A DNA stretch of 64,000 bases from Maricaulis salignorans. Lineage in GTDB: Bacteria > Pseudomonadota > Alphaproteobacteria > Caulobacterales > Aquidulcibacteraceae. The notes below the pieces were generated by a model. That model saw only the letters and a list, made by a program, of their open reading frames with translations. It did not search any database and was not told where the DNA came from. The translations under genes were made by a program, and so were the position numbers. Location of the stretch: assembly GCA_945891505.1 (NCBI GenBank), contig CAMDDL010000006.1:1-64000 (forward strand), read 5' to 3'. This document shows positions 46,468 to 53,784 of this stretch, piece by piece; the stretch's first letter is position 1, and every line of letters begins with the position of its first letter.

Positions 46468-47577
46468 ATGAGCGGACAGATCCTCCATTCGGGTCCACAA
46501 ATCGTCCTTGGACTAGAAACAAGTTGCGATGAAACGGCTGCGGCATTGGTTGTCTTGCAGGATGGTCGTGCGCGGGTTTTGTCCAGCATCATCGCCAGTC
46601 AGATCGACGCGCACGCCCCCTATGGCGGTGTGGTTCCTGAAATTGCAGCCCGCGCCCATGTCGACGTGATTGACCATGTGATTCTGCAGGCCATGAGCAA
46701 GGCTGGGCTGGGCTTCGAAGATCTCACCGGCGTGGCAGCAACGGCAGGGCCCGGTCTGATCGGTGGGGTGATGGTGGGCCTGCTGACAGGCAAGGCGATC
46801 GCTCTGGCCCGCGGTCTGCCACTGGTCGCAGTCAATCATTTAGAGGGACATGCGCTATCGCCGCGCCTCGAAACCGATGTGCCCTTTCCCTATTTGTTGC
46901 TGCTGGTGTCGGGTGGCCATTGCCAACTTTTACGCGTGGCAGGCCTAGATGCGTGTGCGCGTTTGGGCTCCACAATTGATGATGCCGTGGGCGAAGCGTT
47001 TGATAAGACAGCCAAAGTTCTGGGTTTGGGCTATCCCGGTGGGCCAGCGGTAGAGCGTGCGGCGCGGACGGGCGATCCCAAAAAGTTTGATCTGCCGAGG
47101 CCCCTAAAGGGCCGGCCCGGATGTGACTTCTCCTTTGCCGGCCTCAAAACCGCTGTTGCACGCGAAGCCGCCGCATTCGGCTCGTTGAGCGAGCAGGACA
47201 CTGCTGATCTATGTGCGAGTTTTCAGGCCGCTGTTGGCGATGTCCTTGTGGATCGCACCCGTCAAGCAATGGCGGCGATGGTGCTGCCTGTGGGGCAATC
47301 CGGTCGTTTTGTTCTCGCAGGTGGTGTTGCGGCAAATCTAGTTTTGCGCAGCAGGCTTGAAACCTTGTGCGAAGAGTTTGGCTGGTCCTTTTTTGCCCCG
47401 GCTTTAGCCTATTGTGGCGACAACGCCGCGATGATTGCCTTGGCGGGGGCAGAGCGTTTGGCACAAGGCATCTCAGACGATTTGGATGCGCCCGCCCGAC
47501 CGCGTTGGCCATTGGATGCGGAAGCCGCCCGCGCTGCGCCGATGTATAAGACGGGGCGTAAAGGGGCTAAGGCTTAA
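46468..47577 (+). CDS. tsaD: tRNA N6-threonylcarbamoyladenosine transferase TsaD
   Basis: A 369-residue ASKHA-fold enzyme that, with TsaB and TsaE, makes t6A37 in ANN-decoding tRNAs. Motifs: [15 protein letters not shown], metal-binding [50 protein letters not shown] and [13 protein letters not shown] precedes the ATG. Its stop overlaps the convergent glycosyltransferase stop. In many relatives gpsA follows directly; here an island intervenes. Confidence 0.95.
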   Translation: MSGQILHSGPQIVLGLETSCDETAAALVVLQDGRARVLSSIIASQIDAHAPYGGVVPEIAARAHVDVIDHVILQAMSKAGLGFEDLTGVAATAGPGLIGGVMVGLLTGKAIALARGLPLVAVNHLEGHALSPRLETDVPFPYLLLLVSGGHCQLLRVAGLDACARLGSTIDDAVGEAFDKTAKVLGLGYPGGPAVERAARTGDPKKFDLPRPLKGRPGCDFSFAGLKTAVAREAAAFGSLSEQDTADLCASFQAAVGDVLVDRTRQAMAAMVLPVGQSGRFVLAGGVAANLVLRSRLETLCEEFGWSFFAPALAYCGDNAAMIALAGAERLAQGISDDLDAPARPRWPLDAEAARAAPMYKTGRKGAKA

Positions 47578-48551
47578 GCCTTCGGCGCCGCTAGCTGCTT
47601 CTTGTGTGCGGCTGCGCCGTAAAGGCCAACACGGAATGGGCCAAACCAGAGAACTTTGCCCAAGCCCCGCCACATCTTGTCATAGGCCCAAGCCAAACGG
47701 TCGTGCCGCGCGATCCATAAGAGCGCGACCAAAGGTGCCAAGGCCAAAGCTTGGGCGACCCCCTTGATCATCGAAATGACCATCCGGACATAGTCCCTGT
47801 CGGCCCGATTATACCATTGGCCGGTGGTATTATGACCAAAGGCAAAAGCGCGCTTGGTCAAATAGGCCCACGTCGCGCGGCTTGGCGGCACGTCTTCATA
47901 GACCCAAGCATCCTGTGCCCAGCCGAAGGTGCCACCGCTGGCTACCACTTCTCGCCACAAAATATCGTCCTCGCCGCCCGTTTCATTGGCAGCAGGATTA
48001 AAGGGCTCTGCTTTGGTCAAAACGGTGGCGCGCTTCAACAGGCTGTTGCCACAGCCGTAGGGGATATCAATCAAGCGTGTTGGCCCGTCGAGGCGTCGGG
48101 AAAAGAAGTTTTGAAAATAAGCGTGGGGCACGGTGTGATTCGCAGGTAAGCGGGCCTCAATCGGGCCGAAAACCACGTCGGCACCTGTTTCTAGTTGCGC
48201 GCGGATCAAGTTCGCCAGCCAATTTGGCTTGGCCACTTCATCATCATCCAAGAAGGCAACAAACTTCCCACGGGCTAAACCAACCGCTTTATTGCGCGCA
48301 TTGGCGACACCGGCTGCGGGCTCCACGGCATAGGTGAAGGGCGTTTGACCGGCTTCCTGTGCCAATTGCTCGGCAACGGATTTGCAGGATTGATTGGCAT
48401 CATTGTCGACCAGAATGATCTCCAGCGATGGTGCATGCGTCTGCGCCAAAACAGAGCGCACAGCCGCTAAGGCACCGTCCGCGCGGTGAAAAGTTGGTAT
48501 GATCACGCTGATGGTGAGCGCTTCTGAATCAGAATTGGTCACAACAAACAT
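47574..48551 (-). CDS. Family 2 glycosyltransferase
   Basis: A 325-residue enzyme with a GT-A domain ([50 protein letters not shown]) and a C-terminal hydrophobic helix (about 268-285) that may anchor it to the membrane. It resembles GT2 enzymes of surface polysaccharide pathways. It is a single gene at the tsaD side of the accessory island, downstream of the small-ORF terminator. Confidence 0.82.
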   Translation of the reverse strand: MFVVTNSDSEALTISVIIPTFHRADGALAAVRSVLAQTHAPSLEIILVDNDANQSCKSVAEQLAQEAGQTPFTYAVEPAAGVANARNKAVGLARGKFVAFLDDDEVAKPNWLANLIRAQLETGADVVFGPIEARLPANHTVPHAYFQNFFSRRLDGPTRLIDIPYGCGNSLLKRATVLTKAEPFNPAANETGGEDDILWREVVASGGTFGWAQDAWVYEDVPPSRATWAYLTKRAFAFGHNTTGQWYNRADRDYVRMVISMIKGVAQALALAPLVALLWIARHDRLAWAYDKMWRGLGKVLWFGPFRVGLYGAAAHKKQLAAPKA

Positions 48552-48651
48552 GCCTTCTGGCGGTTAGGGGCGTGAGGTGGCCCCGCATCTGGCAATCCTT
48601 ATCGCACAAAAGCGTCGCTCATTTCTTACCAAGCTTCAGGTTTAGCACATG

Positions 48652-48684
48652 AAAATGCCGCCAAAGCACAGGGCTTTGGCGGCA
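48652..48684 (-). terminator. Perfect-stem terminator of the small-ORF unit
   Basis: A perfect 12-bp stem TGCCGCCAAAGC/GCTTTGGCGGCA (48656-48667 and 48673-48684) with a 5-base loop is followed on the minus strand by TTTTC. It lies 90 bp after the stop of the 37-codon ORF and ends the transcript begun at the promoter at 48925-48953. Confidence 0.8.
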
Positions 48685-48773
48685 GAGTAGCACGTCCGAT
48701 TTTGGGGGGGAGACGTGGGGCTTGGAAAAGAATTCTGGCAAAGCCGAGCCGGGTGGACCCCAGCCTTAAGTGC

Positions 48774-48887
48774 TTAGTAGCCAGCTGCCCGCGCTGCCAA
48801 CTCACCAATTGGGGTGAGGATAGAAGCGACGAGGAAAGTTGCGAGCATCAAGCTCCAAAAATGTGGGTTCGAATTTGTGTTGGTCAT
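48774..48887 (-). CDS. 37-residue hydrophobic small protein (or sRNA locus)
   Basis: A 37-codon ORF: a polar start (MTNTNSNPHF), one hydrophobic helix (WSLMLATFLVASILTPIG) and a short C-terminal ELAARAAGY. It sits about 30 nt downstream of a predicted start site from a consensus sigma-70 promoter and upstream of a strong terminator, so the locus is clearly a transcription unit of roughly 265 nt. The SD is weak (GGA eight bases upstream), so the RNA itself might be the product. An operator-like repeat abuts the -35 and matches one upstream of tetR (50165-50752). No family is recognised. Confidence 0.5.
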   Translation of the reverse strand: MTNTNSNPHFWSLMLATFLVASILTPIGELAARAAGY

Positions 48888-48924
48888 GGGGAGGATCCGT
48901 TTCTGTTTCTTTGTTTGTACAGTC

Positions 48925-48953
48925 TATATAGGGAAACGCTGCACGCTTGTCAA
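48925..48953 (-). promoter_or_regulatory. Consensus sigma-70 promoter of the small-ORF unit
   Basis: On the minus strand TTGACA (48953-48948) and TATATA (48930-48925) are separated by exactly 17 bases. The predicted transcription start is near 48918, giving a ~30-nt leader to the ATG at 48887. Confidence 0.75.
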
Positions 48954-48977
48954 TGAACAATTTGCATATCGTTCATT
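48952..48977. promoter_or_regulatory. Operator-like inverted repeat at the -35 of the small-ORF promoter
   Basis: A 26-bp palindrome with 11 of 13 pairs: outer arms AATGAAC/GTTCATT, core TGAACA-N10-CGTTCA (48954-48975). It overlaps the -35 box by two bases. The same 22-bp spacing and half-sites occur upstream of tetR at 50778-50799 (16 of 22 bases identical), so the TetR protein is the best candidate to bind both. Confidence 0.6.
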
Positions 48978-48994
48978 AATTATTGGAAAGGTAC

Positions 48995-49025
48995 AAAAAA
49001 GCCCGGGCTTTTGGGGCTCGGGCTT
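48995..49025 (-). terminator. Terminator of the higBA-like operon
   Basis: The stem AAGCCCGGGC/GCTCGGGCTT (one G-T pair) is followed on the minus strand by a run of six T (48995-49000). It lies about 160 bp after the antitoxin stop at 49187. Confidence 0.72.
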
Positions 49026-49052
49026 GTTTGGATTAGCAATGCGCTTCGCGCC

Positions 49053-49170
49053 GTAGGGCGCGCCCTTGGGTGCACCAATTTCGAGTAAGCCCTGGCCTTT
49101 GTTTATCTTTGCACTTGGGGTGGGGATGAAGCGATGCCTTGAGGATGTTGCACCCAAGTGTGCACCCTAC
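49053..49170. repeat. 118-bp MITE-like element with 22-bp terminal inverted repeats
   Basis: The left end GTAGGG-N6-CTTGGGTGCA (49053-49074) and the right end TGCACCCAAG-N6-CCCTAC (49149-49170) are inverted repeats with 19 of 22 matches, separated by 74 bp with no ORF. The GTAGGGTGCA ends recall mobile palindromic repeats of many bacterial genomes. It lies between the antitoxin gene and its terminator. No clear target-site duplication is visible. Confidence 0.5.
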
Positions 49171-49186
49171 GGGCCATTGGCATTTG

Positions 49187-49465
49187 CTATACAGGTATGA
49201 AACTTATCTGTAGCCGTGTTCCGGTGGCCTGAGCGTAGCGTTCTAGGGTGCGTGTAGAAGGCTTTGTTTTGCCACTTTCAAGTCGTGCAATGGTGGCTTG
49301 TGATGTTGCCATGCGCTCCGCTACTTGTTCTTGAGTGAGGTGCGCTTGTGTACGGGCTTTGAGAAGTGCTGCCATGAGCGCAAATTCTTCTTCAAGTGCG
49401 TCGTATTCTGCTTTGTAGGTGGGTTTCTCCATCCACTTAGCGTGCAGGTCTGCAATTTTGGTCAT
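49187..49465 (-). CDS. HigA-like antitoxin (XRE family)
   Basis: A 92-residue protein with an XRE helix-turn-helix (LTQEQVAERMATSQATIARLESGKTKPS) and a preceding helix. It overlaps the toxin gene stop by 4 bp (ATGA), and the toxin comes first, which is the HigBA arrangement. It should bind the toxin and autorepress the promoter at 49789-49816. Confidence 0.83.
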   Translation of the reverse strand: MTKIADLHAKWMEKPTYKAEYDALEEEFALMAALLKARTQAHLTQEQVAERMATSQATIARLESGKTKPSTRTLERYAQATGTRLQISFIPV

Positions 49466-49782
49466 GTGACCTCCTTTGCTCGAAGTCGAGCGAGTTCTAA
49501 TTCTGTTTTTGGTGTCTTTTGGGTTTTCTTGATGAATGCCCGTAAGATCACAACTCGTTTGCCTTTTGTCGTCACGTATATGGCTCGTGAAATTCCGCTT
49601 TTGCCCGCGAGCCTAAGTTCACAAAGTTTGTCTTCTAGATGTTTGGTTGAGTCAGGTGGTAATGCCTGCAATCCAAAATTTCCGATAATCTGAGCAAACC
49701 TTGCAAGGCGCGCTTGCATGTCTTCGGGTAAATTCTCGATTTCAGAATCTACAAGGCTATTTAGCGTCTCGACAATCCACAT
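49462..49782 (-). CDS. HigB/RelE-like toxin (Gp49-like, DUF891)
   Basis: A 106-residue basic protein with the Gp49/RelE-type core: LEDKLCELRLAGKSGISRAIYV and KRVVILRAFIKKTQKTP, followed by a helix ELELARLRAKE. This family includes mRNA interferases acting on the ribosome. The predicted start site of the promoter falls on or next to the ATG, implying a leaderless message; there is no SD. Paired with the HigA-like antitoxin downstream. Confidence 0.83.
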   Translation of the reverse strand: MWIVETLNSLVDSEIENLPEDMQARLARFAQIIGNFGLQALPPDSTKHLEDKLCELRLAGKSGISRAIYVTTKGKRVVILRAFIKKTQKTPKTELELARLRAKEVT

Positions 49783-49788
49783 TGCCTT

Positions 49789-49816
49789 ATTATACCAAAA
49801 TAAGCATATTTGTCAA
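49789..49816 (-). promoter_or_regulatory. Perfect-consensus promoter with internal operator, higBA-like operon
   Basis: On the minus strand TTGACA (49816-49811), 16 bases, then TATAAT (49794-49789), followed by AAGGCA and the ATG at 49782. Between the boxes is a perfect inverted repeat AAATA-N4-TATTT (49798-49811), a likely site for the HigA-like protein. The start site is predicted at about the first base of the ATG. Confidence 0.8.
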
Positions 49817-50106
49817 TTGAGCGGCGCCCAATTTTCGGGCCAGTGTTACCGTTCAGACGAAAGGCAGCTTTCGACGTCTCCACTCCCCAAACCCGCCATT
49901 CTCTTTACGGCCAAAAGGCGACACAGATATCGCGCTCATCCTTCATGATCCATTTTGGTGAAACAGGGTTTCCATCAAAATGGGTCCAGACAAACGAGGT
50001 CCGCTTTTGGAAGCGGCCTCTGCCGAAGGCTGCGCCCAAGCAAAGGCTTCCGTCGACCTTGACGCCCCAACCTGCCCAGAAAATTTGTTTAAGCCGTTCC
50101 AAAACG
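49817..50106. other. Non-coding stretch between toxin promoter and tetR
   Basis: About 290 bp (380 bp counting its flanks) between the toxin promoter and the tetR stop contains no gene that I can support. Overlapping frames of 71-117 codons exist on both strands, but none has an RBS or a recognisable motif. It may be a decayed gene or repeat remnant, ended by the palindrome at 50107-50136. Confidence 0.4.
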
Positions 50107-50136
50107 AGGGTGCATTCCATTAATGGATTGCACCCT
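50107..50136. repeat. 30-bp palindrome downstream of tetR
   Basis: Two 15-bp arms match at 14 of 15 positions: AGGGTGCATTCCATT then AATGGATTGCACCCT. On the minus strand it is followed by CGTTTTGG, so it could end the tetR transcript. The right end continues into GCACCCTAC, shared with the right end of the MITE-like element at 49170. Confidence 0.65.
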
Positions 50137-50164
50137 ACCGCGCAAAACGCGATCCTTGTTTAGA

Positions 50165-50752
50165 TTAGCGCTTAAGCAGGCCTTTGTAGATCAGGTCCAT
50201 CGTGCCTTCGAGCTCTCGTCGAAGCATATCAATGCGGAAGCAATTATAGAGTTGCGGATAACGAAACTTCATGGTCGCGCATTGGATCATCTCAGCAAGC
50301 TCGTCGAGACTTTCGTGCCGCTCAAACAGACCTTCCGCGATGCCATCTTCCAACATACGCACCAGATAGACCCGCTCAATCGCCAAACGCCGATTGGCGT
50401 AGGCAGGGCGCTCGCGCGAGATAGCTTGCGCCAGCTCGAAAATCTTCTTGCTCTCGTCGATCAGCTTGAAGGTGTGCTCAAGGATCACGCGGTGAAATTC
50501 GCGCAGCCGGGTTCCGGCAGAGCCGCCAGATACCACAACAGCTTCCATCATCGCGTCCTCGTCGCACTCATGCGCTAGGGCGTGGGCTTCGGCAATGTCG
50601 AGCTTAGACGGGTAGAATCTGTAAAGATTCCCAGTCGACATCTTGAGGTCAGAGGCGATCTCCGACATCGTGGTTTTGCTATAGCCGTAATGCTCGAACC
50701 GCCGACCTGCGGCTTCCAAGATACGATCGCGGGTTTCTGCTTTCTCATCCAT
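50165..50752 (-). CDS. TetR-family transcriptional regulator
   Basis: A 195-residue repressor-type protein. The N-terminal HTH is typical: TRDRILEAAGRRFEHYGYSK, TTMSEIASDLKMSTGNLYRF and YPSKLDIAEA. The rest (about 70-195) is the all-helical ligand-binding and dimer domain. The ATG at 50752 has AAGGGG six bases upstream, so the longer frame to 50791 is not used. A 22-bp inverted repeat lies 26-47 bp upstream and a closely similar one abuts the promoter at 48925-48953, suggesting autoregulation and control of the small-ORF unit. The ligand is unknown. Confidence 0.87.
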   Translation of the reverse strand: MDEKAETRDRILEAAGRRFEHYGYSKTTMSEIASDLKMSTGNLYRFYPSKLDIAEAHALAHECDEDAMMEAVVVSGGSAGTRLREFHRVILEHTFKLIDESKKIFELAQAISRERPAYANRRLAIERVYLVRMLEDGIAEGLFERHESLDELAEMIQCATMKFRYPQLYNCFRIDMLRRELEGTMDLIYKGLLKR

Positions 50753-50777
50753 GCGAAACCCCTTAGACTGGAAATGA

Positions 50778-50799
50778 TGAACAATCAACAAAATGTTCA
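50778..50799. promoter_or_regulatory. Candidate TetR operator in the tetR-gpsA gap
   Basis: TGAACA-N10-TGTTCA, a perfect 6-bp inverted repeat 26-47 bp upstream of the tetR ATG. It matches the repeat at 48954-48975 in spacing and in 16 of 22 bases. A second short palindrome (TGACGC-N2-GCGTCA) is at 50813-50826. Confidence 0.6.
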
Positions 50800-50853
50800 G
50801 TTTTTACAAACCTGACGCCAGCGTCAAATTTACACAGGGGAAGCAGGCTTAAC

Positions 50854-51846
50854 ATGGCGCAAATTGGCATCCTTGGGGCAGGGGCTTGGGGCACGGCTTT
50901 GGCGCAAGTTGCTGCAACGGCTGGGCACGATGTCTGCCTGTGGGCGCTCGAGCCCGAGGTGTTGGACAGCATTCGGACTTCTGGCGAAAATAGCCTATTC
51001 TTGCCGCAGGTTAAGCTGTCACCGCGCATTCAGGCTACGGGACATTTACCTGACTTGGCCACAGCCGACGCTATTCTAGCGGTGGTGCCTGCCCAGTTCA
51101 TGCGCCAAACCTTAACCGCGCTCGCACCCCATGTGCGCGCAGGCACGCCCATAGTCCTGTGCTCGAAAGGCATTGAGCAAGGCACGCAAAAGCTAATGAC
51201 GGATGTACTCGCCGAAGTCTTGCCTGACTGCGTTGGAGCGGTTTTGTCCGGGCCGAGCTTTGCGAAAGACGTCGCCATCGGCCTGCCGACAGCAGTCACT
51301 TTGGCGTGCAGCGATGCCAGCGTTGGCGCGCGCTTGGTCGACTTAATCGGCATCTCGACGTTCAGGCCTTATCTGGCAACCGATCTGGTCGGTGCCGAAA
51401 TCGGGGGCGCGGTCAAAAACGTCCTAGCCATAGCTTGTGGGATGGCGGAGGGCCGCGGCTTGGGGGAGAGTGCGCGCGCCGCTTTGATCACACGCGGCTT
51501 TGCCGAGATGACCCGGCTTGGCGTTGCCATGGGGGCTGATGCTCGCACTCTGGCAGGCCTATGCGGCTTGGGCGATCTGGTCCTGACTTGCTCTAGCGCC
51601 ACGTCGCGCAACTTCGCTTTGGGCTATGCCTTGGGCCAGGGGCAGAGCTTCCAAGAGGCCACAGCGGGAAAGCGCAGCATTGCCGAAGGGGCCTCAACCG
51701 CCCCCGCGCTTTTAGAACTTGCCGCCAGCAAGGGCGTTGCCATGCCGATTTGTGAGGCCGTCGCTGCCATCTTGGCTGGACGCGTGGATGTGGCACAGGC
51801 CATTGGAAAACTTCTTTCGCGGCCATTCAAGGTGGAGGCAGACTAA
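50854..51846 (+). CDS. gpsA: Glycerol-3-phosphate dehydrogenase [NAD(P)+]
   Basis: Makes sn-glycerol-3-phosphate from dihydroxyacetone phosphate for phospholipid synthesis. A 330-residue protein: [13 protein letters not shown] at the N-terminus, [37 protein letters not shown] with the catalytic Lys, and [19 protein letters not shown]. Its stop overlaps the YciI start (TAATG). Confidence 0.95.
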   Translation: MAQIGILGAGAWGTALAQVAATAGHDVCLWALEPEVLDSIRTSGENSLFLPQVKLSPRIQATGHLPDLATADAILAVVPAQFMRQTLTALAPHVRAGTPIVLCSKGIEQGTQKLMTDVLAEVLPDCVGAVLSGPSFAKDVAIGLPTAVTLACSDASVGARLVDLIGISTFRPYLATDLVGAEIGGAVKNVLAIACGMAEGRGLGESARAALITRGFAEMTRLGVAMGADARTLAGLCGLGDLVLTCSSATSRNFALGYALGQGQSFQEATAGKRSIAEGASTAPALLELAASKGVAMPICEAVAAILAGRVDVAQAIGKLLSRPFKVEAD

Positions 51847-52133
51847 TGACTTTATTTCTTTTGACATGCTTGGATCATGAAGATGCATTGGATAAGCGCT
51901 TGGCCACCCGCCCCGCGCATCTCCACTATGTTGGAACCTTCGGCGCTGCGGTGAAATTAGCTGGGCCCGTTTTGAATGCCCCAGACGGTGGGCCCATCGG
52001 CTCGCACTTTATCTTGGATGTGGCCGATCAAGCCGCAGTGGAGGCCTTTGCCGCCAACGATCCTTATGCACGAGCGGGCGTTTTCAAGTCCCACACGATC
52101 CATCCGTTCCGCGTGGTGGTAGGGAATTTGTAG
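51846..52133 (+). CDS. YciI-family protein
   Basis: A 95-residue protein of the YciI/ferredoxin-like alpha+beta fold: LTCLDHEDALDKRLATRPAH, AGPVLNAPDG, and the conserved AANDPYARAGVF. Family proteins are small dehydrochlorinase-like or stress-linked enzymes of unclear role. Translational coupling to gpsA is conserved in alphaproteobacteria as far as I recall. Confidence 0.88.
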   Translation: MTLFLLTCLDHEDALDKRLATRPAHLHYVGTFGAAVKLAGPVLNAPDGGPIGSHFILDVADQAAVEAFAANDPYARAGVFKSHTIHPFRVVVGNL

Positions 52134-52139
52134 AAGGCT

Positions 52140-52168
52140 AGCCCCTCTCCCCTATAAGGCGAGGGGCT
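52140..52168. terminator. Hairpin between convergent yciI and aldehyde dehydrogenase genes
   Basis: A perfect 8-bp stem AGCCCCTC/GAGGGGCT with a 13-base loop lies between two convergent stops. No T-run on either side, so efficiency is uncertain. Confidence 0.5.
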
Positions 52169-52185
52169 GTTCGGTGGCCTAAACC

Positions 52186-53625
52186 TTACTCAGCCGCGAC
52201 CGCGCCATAGCCCATGACGGCTTTGACTTCGAGGAACTCTTCAAGACCGAAGTCGCCCCATTCGCGGCCATTGCCGGACTGCTTATAGCCACCAAATGGT
52301 GCGACCGTGTCGGTGCTGGCGCCGTTGATGTGGATCATGCCGGCGCGGATTTGCTTGGCGACCGAGCGGGCATGGTCAAGGTTTTCCGACTGGACATAGC
52401 CCGACAGGCCATAAACCGTGTCATTCGCCATCGCGACGGCGTCTGCTTCGGAATCATAAGGAATCATAGTCAGCACAGGGCCGAAGATCTCTTCGCGTGC
52501 GATGGTGGTGTCGTTGGTATCGCTGACGAACACGGTTGGGCGCACGAAATAGCCTTTGTTGAAGCCTTCAGGGCGACCCATGCCGCCAGCCACTAAGGTG
52601 GCTTCTTTCATGCCGATTTCGATCAAGGATTGGACCTTTTCGAATTGGCGGCCGTTGGCCAAGGGGCCCATGGCAAAGCGCTTGTCGCCAGCAGGATCAG
52701 CTACCACAACCGATTCCGCGGTCGCTTTGGCTACAGCGGTTGCTTCGCCGAGCTTTGCGCGCGGCACGAACATGCGGGTTGGCGCGTTGCAGGACTGGCC
52801 CGAATTGGTCATGACTTGCATGACGCCCGAAGAAACCGCCTTTTGAATGTCGGCATCTTCTAGAACGATGTTGGGCGACTTGCCACCCAGTTCTTGCGCG
52901 ATGCGCTTCACAGTTGGCGCAGCACTCTTGGCAATTTCGATGCCTGCGCGGGTGGAACCGGTGAAGGACACAAAGTCGACTTCGTCATGGGTCGACAACA
53001 CGCTGCCTACGCCCGGACCATCGCCATTGACGAGGTTGAACACGCCCTTGGGCACGCCGGCTTCATGGACGATGTCGGCCAAGATCATGGCGTCGAGTGG
53101 CGCGAGTTCGGATGGCTTCAACACCATGGTGCAACCAGCAGCCAAAGCAGGTCCAACTTTGCAACCGATTTGGTTCATTGGCCAATTCCAAGGGGTGATC
53201 AGGCTGCATACACCAATCGCTTCATAGCGAATGCGGGTATTGCCGCGCGAATGCTCCCAAGTGAATTCTTTCAACGCATTCAAAGCGCCCATCAATTGGC
53301 CGAGGCCAGCTGGGGCTTGGGCGGCTGTTGCCAGCCACATGGGCGCGCCCATTTCTTGGCTGATGGCATGGGCGATCTCGGGCAGCTTTGCCGAATAAAG
53401 CGCAATAATCTTTTCCAACAGCGCAATGCGCTCATCATGGCTGGTTTCGGAGAAAGCGGGGAAGGCGGCGCGGGCGGCGAGGATGGCCTTTACTGCATCT
53501 GCTTCACCACCCAGAGAGATGACGGCAATCGCTTCTTCCGTTGCCGGATTGATGACATGGTGATCGCGCGGCGTGACCGGATCAACCCAAGCGCCGTCGA
53601 TGTAAAATTGTTTGCGTTCAATCAT
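52186..53625 (-). CDS. NAD(P)+-dependent aldehyde dehydrogenase
   Basis: A 479-residue ALDH: PWNWP with Asn147, FTGSTRAG (221-228), general base Glu245 in AQELGGKSP and nucleophile Cys279 in NSGQSCNAPTRM. The C-terminal FGGYKQSGNGREWGDFGLEE is typical. GGGAG lies six bases before the ATG. It oxidises an aldehyde to the acid; substrate unknown. A 14-bp tandem repeat sits about 100 bp upstream of its start. Confidence 0.92.
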   Translation of the reverse strand: MIERKQFYIDGAWVDPVTPRDHHVINPATEEAIAVISLGGEADAVKAILAARAAFPAFSETSHDERIALLEKIIALYSAKLPEIAHAISQEMGAPMWLATAAQAPAGLGQLMGALNALKEFTWEHSRGNTRIRYEAIGVCSLITPWNWPMNQIGCKVGPALAAGCTMVLKPSELAPLDAMILADIVHEAGVPKGVFNLVNGDGPGVGSVLSTHDEVDFVSFTGSTRAGIEIAKSAAPTVKRIAQELGGKSPNIVLEDADIQKAVSSGVMQVMTNSGQSCNAPTRMFVPRAKLGEATAVAKATAESVVVADPAGDKRFAMGPLANGRQFEKVQSLIEIGMKEATLVAGGMGRPEGFNKGYFVRPTVFVSDTNDTTIAREEIFGPVLTMIPYDSEADAVAMANDTVYGLSGYVQSENLDHARSVAKQIRAGMIHINGASTDTVAPFGGYKQSGNGREWGDFGLEEFLEVKAVMGYGAVAAE

Positions 53626-53727
53626 GGCAGACTCCCTTTTGCGTCTCTCAACCCCGTTGATCGGAGCTTGTGCGTAGCGGCCCCTTCATACCAAGGTCCA
53701 CGCGACATGGCGAGGGACCTACACATG

Positions 53728-53755
53728 AAATTTATCGCATCAAATTTATCGCATC
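53728..53755. repeat. Two tandem copies of a 14-bp repeat
   Basis: AAATTTATCGCATC occurs twice, head to tail and without mismatch, between the HerA-like gene stop and the aldehyde dehydrogenase start. It could be a regulator binding pair for the dehydrogenase or a simple slippage duplication. Confidence 0.6.
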
Positions 53756-53784
53756 GGACTCAAAAGGGGTGTCGACCAGCGGGT

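Noticed and set aside
48702-48956. An 84-codon plus-strand frame antisense to the small ORF
   Set aside because: No RBS and no plus-strand promoter; transcription signals point to the minus strand.
49905-50120. A 71-codon minus-strand frame in the non-coding stretch
   Set aside because: Its ATG is inside the 30-bp palindrome and has no SD. The composition has no recognisable fold. It could be a remnant but I cannot support it as a gene.
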